In this document: positions 33,833 to 46,800 of the stretch, in pieces | Numbering within the stretch: the stretch's first letter is position 1 | Layout: each line of letters opens with the position of its first letter | NCBI GenBank assembly: GCA_037013685.1 | Contig: CM072905.1 | Coordinates: 6,273,491 to 6,337,490, forward strand | Reading direction: 5' to 3' | DNA length: 64,000 nt | Source: Acridotheres tristis | Lineage: Eukaryota; Chordata; Aves; Passeriformes; Sturnidae | Translations under genes and position numbers: made by a program | Notes under the pieces: model-generated | The model's database searches: none | Seen by the model: only the letters and a program-made list of their open reading frames with translations | Told to the model about the DNA's origin: nothing

Positions 33833-36800
33833 AAAAAATGTTTCCATCATGTTTCTGTTAATCCTAGCTCTGAGTGAAAGCAAACGAGACTAAAACAAAC
33901 CACTAATTAGGTGATGCAAAGCCCCCGCACAGCAGGGACACTGGGGGAATGGATAAACACAGCCTCCTGCACAGGGCAGGCTCTGCTCCGAGCCAGCATC
34001 TCTGAGCGGTTTGCAGGACCCTGCAAGCCAAGACGTCTCTCTTTTTTGGCAGAAAGAAGCACAAGGCGAGGCTGCTCCGTGGGAGAAGCAGCACTGCTGG
34101 AACGCTTCTCAGGAATCCCTCTGATGCTCCCTGACAAGAGCACATCAATTTGCCTTTCGGTGCGTGCTGCACGCAGGGCTGGGGCGAGCACCCTCGCGTG
34201 GCTCAGTGCCCGCATCAGCGAGCACAGCGTGTCAGAGCCCCGGCAGCGCCGCCGGGATGTGCTGTGGGCACGGCACAGGGGATGGGACGAGATGAGCTGA
34301 GCTGAGCTGACACCTGCGCCCCTGCAGCCCCTGGGCAGCGCTCCCAGACCCTGCCCAGCAGCAAGGCGACACTGCCCGACACCATCAGGTGATGCTTTTG
34401 CTCTACTTCTGCAAGATTATCAATCCGGGTTTACTCTCTGGCGTTGGTCCTAACAAAACGCCTCAAAGCCTTCCTGAGACAGGTAGTAATTGAGTTAACC
34501 AGTGCATGCATGTCCTTGGTTCAGGGCCCAGCAAGAACAGATCTTCCCCAGTTCTCATCCCACTGTATCATCCACCACCACAGCTGAGCCTTCCCAGAGT
34601 CCTGTCTTCTCTGGACTTCAATGATATTTCCAATCCCCTACTCTGTTATTTAGTCTACGTTCTTTAAAAAGAATCAAGTCATTTCAGTTTGTTCTTCACA
34701 AGCAGATTTAACAAGTTTGGTGAAATTTTCCTTAAGAGATAAGACTGAGTATAATGATGTAGTTCCTTTAATGCTGGCTGATTGAGCAGGCACTGTCTGA
34801 TCTCTCCTTTCTGCTGCCATCTCAGATAACCAAGATAAGTCCAGATCATTCCCAGATCTTCTGATTTAGCAAAGGCAGTAAAAGTGGCAAAACATACTTG
34901 CTGAATTTTTGGTGGTGGAAGATTTGCTCTGGCCTCCACTTGAGGTTGGTCTGAGCCAGAAAGGGACGAGGCAGGGGTTATTTAATGCAAAGAAATTAAG
35001 AATCCATGCTCGGTGGATTCAGAGGATGAAATTCTGATCCCTTCCTAGCTCATGGGAAAGGAATGACTTCAGCAAGGCTCCAGTTTCCCCTAGATGTGTT
35101 GTATAGGCAGTCCAGAGAGATGCTACAGTAGTTAATGGGGTTGGCAGCAGAGAACAAGCAGGAGCAGGAGGACAGTGAAGCAGGAACTCCTGAGCTGGAT
35201 TTAAATCTTCCACTGTTAGAGCTGTACTTCTCAAGGCAAATACACAAGTAATTAAGCTACCACAGATACAATCTGTGAGCAAACACACCAAATAATGGAT
35301 CTAAATTGCAGGTTCATTTGGAATCACTCCTGCCTTTTACAGGTCATTTCCTCTGATTTCATTGCTCTGCATTGATTTCAACTGGTCAGCACTTGCTTGG
35401 GGCTATAAACTGCTCACTGGCTGCCAGTGAAACCTCTGCTGGGTCTAGGGGAGGCTGGTAAAGCAAATGGTTTGCTTTGGGTGGTGGGGAAATGCATTCC
35501 TTGGTGTCTGAAGGGAGGCAGTGATGCAGGTGTTGGGCTGCTGGGCTCTGATAAAGCTGCTGTTATCACTCATCTACTATGGGTTAGGTCCTCCAGCATG
35601 AGAAAGTGGGATAAAGCCCTTGGAGCAGGGCCACGGCATGCTGGTGCCTGTGTTTTGCCAGAAATCTGTGTTATCTCATTAAGCTGCATTACATTTGGAG
35701 ATATCATGATAGACAGGAAAACAATCTTCCTCCTGAGTGAGGTTAAACCTGCAGGGCCGAGTGTGTCTGGTGCAACACCAGTGCCTGCAGAGGGAATGGA
35801 CAGCTTGGTTCTGTGAGGCTCCTCAGCCAGCAGCATCTCCTCTCCTTTGTGTTCAGGGTAGTTAACAAATGTGGCTCGAGCTAAAAAGTCGGAGAATGCC
35901 CTGAGCCCCAGAGCTTCTCCTACAGCAGGGACCTACCAGAAATTCCCATCCAGGGATAAGCAGAGCTGAAGCCTCAGACCCAGTGAGATGTTGGAGGCTT
36001 ACTGTCCTGTACACTCCCACCTTCCAGTTGAGGTTTGTTTGAGCACTGCACAGTTTGGGTGCCCAGGGCAGAGCTGTGCAGTCCCTGCAGCAGATCTGGG
36101 TCTGTGGGGCCCAGCAGACAGCTTGGGTCAGGCAGTACCACCCCTCTGGGCCAGGAGAAGGCTGAGCATGCACTCAGGGTGGTGGCATGAAATCTCCATC
36201 CTCAGTGGGCCATGACAGCACTGGGACATCCACGGCAGGGATTGTGCTGATGTCCATGAGAGTTTAGGAGTTTTGACAAGTTCTTGGTGTGTTTAAGAGT
36301 TGCCCTAACTTTGTTGAAGCTCCCCCTGATGTTTGCTGCTCTCTATTTCTTGGCCTTGCCTGCTGTGGCGTGTGTGCACTATGTTGAACCACTTGTTAAT
36401 TTTCTGATCCCGACACCAGGGCTTGTGATGTCATTTATTTTTGTGCTGTTGATTGCCTTCCAGGGCATGAGGCCATGGTTTGGCTGCAGGATGGTCTGGG
36501 TTGGGTCGGGCTTTTTGGCCTCAGGCAAGCCTGAACCACACTGTCCCTATTGGTTTTAAAATTTTTTTCTGGCTGTTGTTTCTGAGTCCAACCATCTGAC
36601 CCAGCAGAACCATCTCTGCAGTCAGAGGAAATAATGGACATATTATTATTAGATATAATTAGCAATGTCAGGCCCAGGCAGTCAAACAGCAATGGACGGG
36701 TGCAGATGGCTCTTGGAAACATGGTCTGTTCCTCTGGCTTGAGGCCATCTGCTGATCTGGAAGGAGGGAATTGGAGACTGAATCGAGTCTCTCTTAAATA

Positions 36801-37050
36801 AACTTCTGAGTAAAGATTAATTTATTTCCAGTGCAATTGACAACATCAGTTTACTCTAAAGGGAGTCATAAATAAAAGGATCCCAATGGGATATTGACTG
36901 TAACCTTCAGGTCTAGGCACAGCTTCACCTTGTTTCTAATAATATATTTTTTTTTACTTTAAGCAAGGTCCTAACTGGGCTCTGTTAATGTGGTGAACCT
37001 GCCGGGGTAAACCAGGCTCAGCACCAGTTTGGTAGAGAAGCTGAAATGGC
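33833..37050. other. gene-poor spacer before RAB37
   Basis: It includes an AT-richer part at about 34430-35350 with two unexplained minus-strand open frames (34679-34939 and 35019-35291) and a hydrophobic + strand frame at 36284-36559. None has recognisable domains, start context or splice support. Confidence 0.4.
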
Positions 37051-37059
37051 CTGGCTAGC

Positions 37060-37800
37060 ATGATCTGCCGCCCCTCCCTGGGGTGACAGAGCGGTGGCCG
37101 TGCAGATGTGCTTCACCCCCGCCCGTGGGCTCTGCGGGCTGGTGTGACCGGAGAGGTGTCAGCCAGAGCCGCCTCGGTGGGGGAATCAGGCTCCTTAAAT
37201 GACATCGAGCCTGCAGTGGATCCGGGCTGGAGCAGCGCAGCGGACCCGGCTCCGTGCCCTCAGCTCGGCACTGATCGGAGCTGACACCCAAAATCTCTGT
37301 GCCAGGGCTGGCCGTGCCCCGGGGCGCCTCCCGCACCGGAGGGAAGAGGGGCAGCGATTCCCGGCGGTGACAGCAGGGACCCCCGGGCTCTGCGGAGTCG
37401 GGGAGGGTCTGTCACGGTGGACAGAGGTGGGGAGGCACCCGCGGCTGTGCGGAGAGCCCGGCGGGCTCTGCCGGAGTGGGGGACGCTCCCGCCGCTCCCC
37501 GCCCCCGGGCGGGACCGGCCTCTCCCCGCTGCCCCCGCCGGAACCCTGCGAGTGGCGGCAGCGAGCACCGGGCAGCGCAGGACAGCCGTGCCCGAGCGGG
37601 CCGGGCTGTGCCGAGCCGGGCGGAGCGGGCGCTGCGGGGCCGAACCGGGCCGGGCGGTGCCGGCGGGGCGGGCGCTGCCCGCGGTGCTGAGCGGGACGAG
37701 CGCTGTCCGCGGTGCTTCAGGGGCCTGGCCCCGGCACCTGCGGGCACCCCCGAGCCCCCCAGGCCATGGGGGGGGACGGCTACAACGAGGCGCTGCTGCA
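37060..37800 (+). promoter_or_regulatory. CpG island, distal RAB37 promoter
   Basis: A strongly CpG-rich block, including 37480-37740 with repeated GCCGGGC-type units, leads directly into the first exon ending CACAAG|GTAGGG at 37804. No TATA box was seen. Confidence 0.7.
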
Positions 37801-40800
37801 CAAGGTAGGGATGGGGATGGGGGCTGCAGTGCGGGGAGACGGTGCGGGGCTCCTGCTTGAACTTCCCGACAAATTTCGTCCCTCTGCCTTTCCTCACTCC
37901 TGGTCTCCCGGTGGGGTCCGTCTGTCACCCCCATCCCGGTGCGGTGGCAGCTTTCTCTCCCCCCGGTGGGGATGGGCAGCCCGCAGGGGTTGGCCCCGCT
38001 CCCAGCCACATCCCGGCTGGTGGTAGCAGGGGGATGGCAGGATTCGGCGTGTTTGGGAAGCCGGGACTGCTGGAAGCGGGCCAGCCCCGCGGCACAGCCC
38101 GCAGCCGCCCTTCAGCCGCTCCCGCTGTCCTGTGCAGGCTCAGGGCGGGTCTGGGAGCAGCTGAACCCCGGGGCTCCGTTTGCCAGAAGCAGATTAAAGA
38201 GCCGGGACTTCCCTGCCATGAAATAGCCGTGTCCCAGAGACGTCCATTCCTGCCCTTGTTGCTTTGAAATCTGAAATCCTCTTTTGCAGTGTTCCTGGCA
38301 CTGTTTTGTAACTGCAGTTGCACGGAGGATGGCCAGGGCTGGTGCTGTCCCTGTAAGACGTGGGGAGCTCAGGCTTTGCTGCGGGGACAGCAGCAGCAGC
38401 AGGGGCTTTCTGCTCTGCAGTCAGGCGCTGCCCTGCAGCTCCTGAGCGATGGAAGAATGCTGATTTATGATAGATCCACGCATCACTCCCTCCTGCTGTC
38501 CTCACACTGCTTTTCTGCAGTCCCCAGTGACTGTGCAGGAACTGGCATCCTCGGGAAAAGCAGGGATGTGGCAAGACAAGTGAAGGGCTGGGTTTCTGTG
38601 GATCCCTCTTCACAAATCCCAGTCTGTTCTGTATCCTGCCTGTACTCAGGGCAAGGTGCCCAGTCCTTGATTAGCAGAAAAATATAAGTTACTAGCAGAG
38701 CTCATTTCTGTTGTACATGGAACACATAGAACATGCCCCCAGGGATGACTTGAGAAACTTTGATTCTTTGCAAAGCCTTAACTCTCTCTTCTCCAGGAAG
38801 GAGCTGCAGCAGTTAAGGAATTAAATTGGTGAAAATGAGGCTCTGGGGAGAAGACCTGCCCTGGCAAATCACCATCTCAGTCCCATGTTCCCTGCTGTTT
38901 CCCTTGGTATTTTTCTGCCTCTCCTGGCTGGGCTGCTTGTCTTGCAGAAACAAGGCTGTTCTCACTCCAGGGAAGTGAGGCAGCAAATACCTCACTAGAT
39001 CTTGTGTCTGAGCAAGCAATCACATTTCAGATGTGCTGAAAAACCCCAAGGGAGCTTTGCAGTCTGGAGACAAGGATTAAATGATTTCTGGTTGGTCCCA
39101 GGCCTGGGGAGGAAATGGGCCAGGAGCTAACCAAAGCAGGAACAGCAGAGGTTTATTCTGGGCTGTTCCAGAAAAGTTTTGTTTGGTACAAAATGATGAA
39201 TTCTGCTCTCGGGTGGTTTGACCCTTTGCCAAATCTTTCTTCCTCTTGTGTGATTGCTGGATCTGTTCAGCTGGAACAAGACCCAAAGGCAGAGGGATGT
39301 GTTCCTTGGCTGTGGTTGATCCAAGGTGTTAACAGCGGGTTGCAAACAGGGATCTGCTGCATGATGTGAGCCAGGTTTTGTTTGATGCACAGCCCTAGAG
39401 CTCATGTCTGTAAGGCTGAGATGCAGCCTGTGCCAAGGCAAGGGCCCAGCCAGGCTGGCAGAGGGCTCCAGGCTCTTTCTCAAGCCAGTGCAAGTGTTCT
39501 GGCCACGGTGAAATAGTGCCTGGGCAGGTGGGGACAGCCCTGTACTGTCCCTGAGGCACATAGCAGCTTCCAGCAGCATCCAGCTCCACCCCTGGAGTAC
39601 TGCTTGGAGCAGGGGGGACGCAGCACAATTTTGTATAAAGAGCAGGTTAAAAAAAAAGTCTCAGAGACTGAGAGTCAGCCTGAGAGGCCATGAGAGTGGG
39701 ATGGTGAGGGGCAGGAAGCAGCCACATGTTCACCCTCAGAGCTCTCCCTGTGCCATGGCCCAGCCGAGCTCTACAGGCAGCTGTGCTGGGGGGCACGCAC
39801 ACATTTGCCACAATTTGTTGTGATGCATTCTGCTCACCTGGGCACAAACCTGTGGGTTCGGGACTTCATCAGCTCCCTGAGAGCAGCACCAGAGCCTGTG
39901 GAGGGCAATTCTCCCTTCCCTGCATCCCCTGACTGGGGTTTTACCCTGTCAGGCTTCCATTAGCTATATTCAGCTCAGGCCCAGGTTTTGCATGTTAAAT
40001 CTTGAGAATGAACTGGGAAGACAACCTCAGCCCACACACACTGTCCCAGATCTCCTCCTGCTTGGCTGGCACTGGAATTGCAGCCATCGCCTCCCTGCAC
40101 TGCCTTGACAGCCGTGCAAAACCTCTCTTCCCTTGGCAGGTTAGACCAAAATATCTCTTTTCCTTGCAAGTATGGGAAGTTTGGATTATTTTGCCTTGTC
40201 CCTGCAGCCCATGCCATGATTTTGGGCTGTTCCAGAAAAGTTTTGTTTGGTACAAAATGATGAATTCTGCTCTCAATTTTGACTGGAAGTGATCCATCTA
40301 CATTTGAATTAGCTCCAAAACTAACTCAAGGTGTAGGGAGGGATATTTGCAGACAAGTCTTTTCAGGAGGATGTTACAAGCTGTACCTGCGTTTCTGTGG
40401 GGCTGTGGGGTGGTGGAGAAGTCAGGTTAACTCTGCCCACCCAGTGGAAATAATTTCCTTTAGCTGGAAATAAGGATTGCTTTGATTGCACTGGGGCTCA
40501 GCAGTGGTGATGTGGGACTGTCACCAAGTGAGTCTCCAGATCTCAGGGTAAAGCTTCCCTCTGTACCTTGCCCAGCCCTGGCAAAGCACTGCTCCATCTC
40601 CACCAGGCAGAGAGGATTGACAGCACCAAACGGAATCTGCACCACTTTACTGAAGTTTCTCATTTAAAAAAAAAAAAAAACAAAAAACAAAACCAATCAA
40701 GCAAACAAAAAAAAAAAACCCAAACGAAAAATCCCCCAAACAAACAAAACCCTGGGAAAACCTGGGGGCTGAGAAGGGGCGGGGGAGGCCAGTCTGTGGC

Positions 40801-43800
40801 TGAGGATGGCAGAAAAGTCAGCACAGCTGTGGAACTTTGTCACTGGGAGACTTTTTTACTATCGTGACTCAGTTATGTCCAGCCTGAGGTTTCAAGGGCT
40901 AACTAGCCACATCTTTCCCACAGTGGGGTTTTTGTTCTTGTTTTTTGTTTATTTGGTAACCAGGAAGGCCACAGTGATTTCCACTGTGCTGTCTCTTCAC
41001 AGAGCCTTCTCTTGGCTGATCCAGGCCAAATGTTACTGTTATTATTAAGTCATGAAGAAATTCATGAGTTGTCTCTATTATGAATCCCATTTAAATTATT
41101 AATAGAGGAATCTGCCTTTTATACACGTTCTCTATAAACCCTGGGCTCTGGGGGCTTTCTCGTGCTCATTCCAACCAGCTCTTCTCCCTCCATAATTAAT
41201 GCTGTTCTCTGCATTAACTGTTCCCAAAGACAGCACTGCAGGGTGCACCCAGTCTTGTTGCACATCCCAGCATCAGTATTTTACCTGGAAATAGTATGTA
41301 ACACCAAAGTATACAGCACTGAGGTGCAGGAGCCCCATGGTAATGAATTCTTGGAGTGCTTTCCTATCCAGCTGCTCCTGGGCATATCCTTTTCTCTGCA
41401 CACGGAAGAGTTCTGGGCCCTAAGGAAAAGCCAAGTGGGGTTTGGGCAGGGAAATTTCCCCCAGGAAAGGGGTGACCCAGATCCTCTGGCCCAGAGATTT
41501 CTGCCTCCCAACATTCCCCCTGATCCTGTGCAAGCTCCCAGCTCACGAGGCTGCTCTGAATGTACAAGTGACCTGCAAACAGCCCAGGCGGGGAGGAGGG
41601 AGAAATCTCTGGCTGTGGATCTGGGCACAGGCTGCTGCCTCTCAGCACACAGGTCTGTGCAGCAGCCTGCCTCTGGCAGAGGTGCAGGGCTCCCTCCTGC
41701 CAACAGCTCTGCTCAGCAGGTCAGGCTTTTCCCAGGACAGGTTCAGTGTTTGGGATGTGTTTTCCAAGGGAAAGTGCTGATTCACTGAGGCAAGAATTCA
41801 CTGAAGTGTATGGGCATGAACAGGCTCCAGGCAGGTTGTGGAGTGATGCTTTATGCAAGGCAGGATGCTGATTTCCTGCCAGTCCACATCCCTGTGTTAT
41901 CTGTGCTCCTCAAGCTCCTTGGCTGCTGGTTTCAGCCCACTTCTTTGGGATCTGTGGGGTGCAGGAGCCATAGTTCCAGGTGCTGTAAATGCCACATGGC
42001 TTCCCAGGGTATGGAATCAGGCCTTGATCTGCTGGGGCTGTTCAGGCATTTATTAAACACATTCCTTCACACTCATCCTGTGTTTTACAAGAGGAAGTGC
42101 AGTGCCTGAAGTAGTGCCAGGGTTGGTCACACTCCAGGGCACTTTGGGGCAGGACAGGGATAGGACCAGATGTGCACAGAGGCTCCTCCACATATTGGGG
42201 AGGTACTGAAGGCCCTTCAGGGTGGAGATAAAGGACTGGGGTGTCACAGGATAGAGCAAGGCTGCTGGAGCTGCACAAACACAAACCAAGCTAGGGAAAA
42301 CCAGATGCAGCCAAGTGTAGCAAAGGTGGATGCAGAGAGTGGGGATGTTTAGTCCCAGCACTGGCTCATCTCTGCAGCCTCAGGAGTGACAGGGGAGCAG
42401 TAACAGAGGGGACACTGTGTTTGCCAGAACTGCAGCTTCAGGAACACCCCTGTCCTGAATGACAAAGCACAAACCACTTCTAAGCACGAGGGCTGGTAGC
42501 AGAGTGTTTATTTTAATTCGTGTCCTGCGAAAGGGTTGAAAGTTCCTTGGTTTCCTGAAAGGATGGGAATGTTTGCCAGTAACTCTGTGAACAAAACCCA
42601 GATACCAGCAGAGGGAAGGGAGGGGTTCTGTTTGCACTGCTGGTCTCCCTTAGGTCAAGGATTCTGAGGGAGACAGGCAGGAGCAGAAGGGAAGATGAGC
42701 TCCCAGGGATGCTGTGTGGGTACCAGGGCCGTGGGTTGGCAGTGTGGGAGCTGCTTAAGAGGTGACAGCTCTGACACCAGCACAGCTCCCTTGTCCCTTC
42801 TGCTCAGGGATGAGAGTGGTCTGGGGCTTCTCATGGAGGCTGGAGAGGCAGAGGGACTCCTTGACTTCAAACCCATCACTTTGCAGGAGGGAGTGCTGTG
42901 GGTTCACACCATTAAGGCAGCACAAAGCCAGCCCAGTGACCCAGCGAGGCTGTGTGGCTGTGGCAGCAGCTGTGTGCAGCAGCTGCAGGAGATGCTCTCT
43001 TTACTAAAGAGTTTTGGACTTAATCCAGTGACTCCAAAGTGCTCCCAAAGAGGTTTTCCTACAAGCCTGTGTGAACCAAGGCTGCTTCTGCCCGGTAGCT
43101 GCCCAAGCTGGGGTAGGAGCATCTCTCCTGCTCACTCTCCATGATAGGCTGTGCTTTACTTTCCCTCTCGTCTCTCCTCTCTTGGACAGGGTGCAGTGGG
43201 TTTCAGGCTGAAACCCACTTGAGCCTGAAGGTCATCCCAAAGCACATTTCATTAATTACAGAGATGGACAAAGGAGTAGAAATTCCTCTCTGGGCAAGTT
43301 GCAGATCCAAATGTGACAGATTCGGGGCTGGGTTGGTGCTTCTTGATCCTGCTGCATTTGCTGCCACATCCCCCCAGCACACCCAGCCAAATGTCTGGCC
43401 CTCAGCTCCCCCATCACCTTCACTGATGCTTCTTTCTCTGGTCCTTGTAGACAATCCTGGTTGGAGACAGTGGCGTGGGGAAGACATCACTGCTGGTCCA
43501 GTTTGACCAGGGCAAGTTCATTCCTGGCTCCTTCTCTGCCACTGTGGGCATTGGGTTCACGGTAAGCGCCCAGTCCCTGGTCCCTGGGCTGTGCACTCAC
43601 CCTTGGGGAGCAGCTTTATTCGGGGAATCAGAATCTATGAATCTGTGGAAAGCACAAAGAATTGGATACTTTGCTTTGGGTGCTGCTGGATGAAGAGTTT
43701 GGTTTGGCTGTGTGCTTCTTGACATGCTTTGTACTACTGGGAGGGATGAAGGGTGGGTAAAGCTCCATATTCCAAAACCCTTGGTGGGGCCGTGTCTGAG

Positions 43801-46800
43801 TGCAGCCTTATGCCTCACACACAGAAAGCTGCATCTGGAGCTGCCCTGCTCTGCCAGGGAGATGCCATCCTGTGTCCAGCCTGTGTCCTGCCCGAGGCCC
43901 TGGCTAAAAGTCAGGCAGATGGTGACAGTGCCTGGGAAAAGCACTCGGCTGCCATCCAGAACTATTTGTAGAGCTGCTATGGGGTCTCAAGTGGCTCTGA
44001 TGTGTGTGTCCCTTCTCCTGGGGGAGCTCAGGACAGGGACAGTGCTTGGGACCTTACTCCAGAGTCATCCCTTCAGCATTGTGACAAGGCTGGAATTCAT
44101 CAAGGGGCTGGTACCCCTGGGAATGCGATTACCCACAGAAATTTTCTTTTTAATCCAAGCAAAGGAAGCAGAAAAATGTGGCACCAGTGGAGATGATCTG
44201 GGGTCAAGCAGCCCAGGGACCAGCAGCCAAGGGTGCCCCTGCTGAGCTATGGGCAGGTAGAGGAGGCTCAGCCACCACCAATCTTCACCAGCTTCTGGCT
44301 GCCTCTTTTCTCCCACAGCAAATGCAGTGTGTGGAAGTGATGCTCAGCCAGATGTTTTTCCTGCCCAGGCAACTCCATGAGCTCCAGCATGGTTTTCTAT
44401 ATCCTTCCAGCCCCCTCCCCATCTTGCTGCAGGGAAGCTCAGCCACTTCCAGGAGCTCCAAGTGCCTCCAGCCTCCAGCTCTGAGCACTTTCCTGGCCAA
44501 AGAGCACATATAAACTATAAATCCCCTGGTCTGAGCGCAGTTACAGGACTGGAAATACAGGTTTTATTTCCCGGGGGGCAGAGGAAGGCTTGGCTGGTGT
44601 AGGAGCTGGCAGCCCCAGAAGGCACGGAAGTGGACGCCATTCCAGAGGGCATCTCTGCCACTGCACCTCCTGTGGCCATGCATGGCTTCCACCTGAAGAG
44701 CAGCGAGGGGCACAGCTCTGCACTGCACCCCTGAATCCCAGTGATGTTAGCCGGGAGGGGCTGCCCTGAGATTGGCCCTGATGTGGGAGAGATGAGATGT
44801 TCCAGGGAAAATAGATCAGGGAGGGCTCAAGGTTCCAGTACATGAAGTGAGCCCTGTAAAGCTCAAGACCTTGGGCAGCTGTAGTACATGGACTTGTACG
44901 GGTCTTTTACAGGGTGGGGTTTTGGATAATACAACATCCCTCTCCAGGGATTTGTCCCACTTCCCATGGTTGGGCTTTTCCCAAATGAAGTGTAATATGA
45001 GCTGGGTCCCAATGGCTGGTGTGGGATGAGGGGGCTGCGAGCAGCCAGGGGGTGAGATGCAGGCACAGCTGAACCGGCTCGGCACCGCTTTGGCTTCCGG
45101 CTAACGGCTCCTGCTCCGCTTCCTCCGGGCTTCACCCAGGCTCCAGCTCAGCGCCCTGGGGCTGCAGCAGAGGGGGCGAGCCCCCACCCTGGGGTGGGAG
45201 TGGGAGCTGCTATCCCCACTGTCCCGCCGTGGCACGGTGGGGTTTGGCAGCACCGGGGTGTCCATCCCCACACTCTGTTGGAACGGGACTGTTCATTTGC
45301 GGGGTGAGCAGCTCCTCCTCTCCCCACCCGTGTGTCCGGAGGATGTGCCGGGGCTCTGCCCGCCGCCCGGCGCAGCCAAGCCGCTGCAAACCCAAGCACC
45401 GCGGGGTCCCCGCTCTGGGGATGCAGTGGGGCAGGCTTCCATCTTCAGCCTCTTCCTCCTCATCCCGTGCCCGGGCTGGGCAGGGAGGCGGCCGGGGCAC
45501 GACCTCGGGGATGGCATCGCCCGGGGAGGAGGAGAAGGAGGAAGAGGAGGAGGAAGGCGGGTGGGGCCGCGGCTCCCGCTGGCCCCGCGGCTCCGGGACT
45601 CGGTGGCTCGTCTCGGACGCACCATGGGCGGCCCCCGTGGGGCAGAGGGGAGCGAGACCCCGGAGGGGAGCGGGGAACCCCCGAGGAGCAGCGGGGATCC
45701 CCCGGCGCTGCCCCGGGACCACGAACTGTCCGGCAAGGTGGGGAGCGGCCGGGGCGAGCAGGGATGGACCCTCCCAGCTCTAAGAGGGGAAGGTTTGGGT
45801 TCGCTCTCCGTCTCGGGGGGGACAAGGAGGGGTTTAGGAAGGGTCCCGGGGGCCGCCCGCTTCGTCCGCTGCTGCGATCGCGCTCAGGAAGCGGGGAAGG
45901 GGAAGGAGGCGGCTGATCCCCCCAGCCCTTCTCTGCCCCGGGGCTCCCCCGGTGCAGCAGGTGCGGGGATTGGGGTTTTCCGTGTCCGGGGCTGGAGATG
46001 GCGGGTCCCTGCCCCGGGGGTGTCCCTGCCCGGCAGTGGCAGTAGGAAGGACCAGCTGCACGAACAGGACTTTGGGGGTTCCCGGGGGAAGAGGAGCAGG
46101 ACCGAGCTCTGCCCCCTTAAAGCCCGCCAGACCTTTTTCCAGGGCAAGGGGCTGCTGCCAGCCCCGCGACACAGGGCAGGGGGAGCAGGACTCCATCCAT
46201 CACAGCACCCCAAGGGCTCTGAGGTGGGAGAAGCATTTGAGCCTCAGATCCAGACCGAGATCCCCCTTCACCCACTCCGCAGCATGCCGCTTGTGAATGT
46301 CTCTGTACCCCTGGCAGGCCTTGGGGCAGGGGGGAGCCCTCCTTCCTGAGAGTTCCCCTCTTCCCCAGCCCAGGGGTGGCCTCAGGAAGCACCTTCCTTA
46401 TCCGAGCAGCTCAGGGGAAGCACGGGGCTGATGAACCTTTTACCCCCAAAATTTAATATACAGCCCCAGGCTGAGCCCAGCACTGATAGTGTCAGCCCTG
46501 ACACCCCCTGCTGCCTCACTGAGCCGGTTCCAAAGTGATCCTGCATGCTGCCATCTTCTCTAAACTGCTTTTATTCCTTTGCCTTTATCCTCCCCTCTCG
46601 GACTCCTTTCTGTGGAGGGGCAATTTCTGTGTTTGAGGGAGAAAACCAGTTTTCAGCTTGCTCTAGAATAAGGTGGAGGCAGAACCGAGCAGTGTTCCCA
46701 GCTCCCCACAAGTCCTGGGAAAGGATTTGACCAGCAAAGTGGTAGCAGGAAGCAGAGCATTTCCAGCTGGAAGCTTTGACATTTGCTGTGCCATCCCTGT

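Noticed and set aside
36284..36559. Hydrophobic 91-codon + strand frame
   Set aside because: It resembles membrane segments by composition only. It has no Kozak context, homologue or downstream signal, and T-rich DNA readily gives such frames.
45237..46349. 370-codon + strand frame across the proximal RAB37 first exon
   Set aside because: It is in a different frame from the RAB37 start and is open only because of the GC-rich island; it shows no domain.
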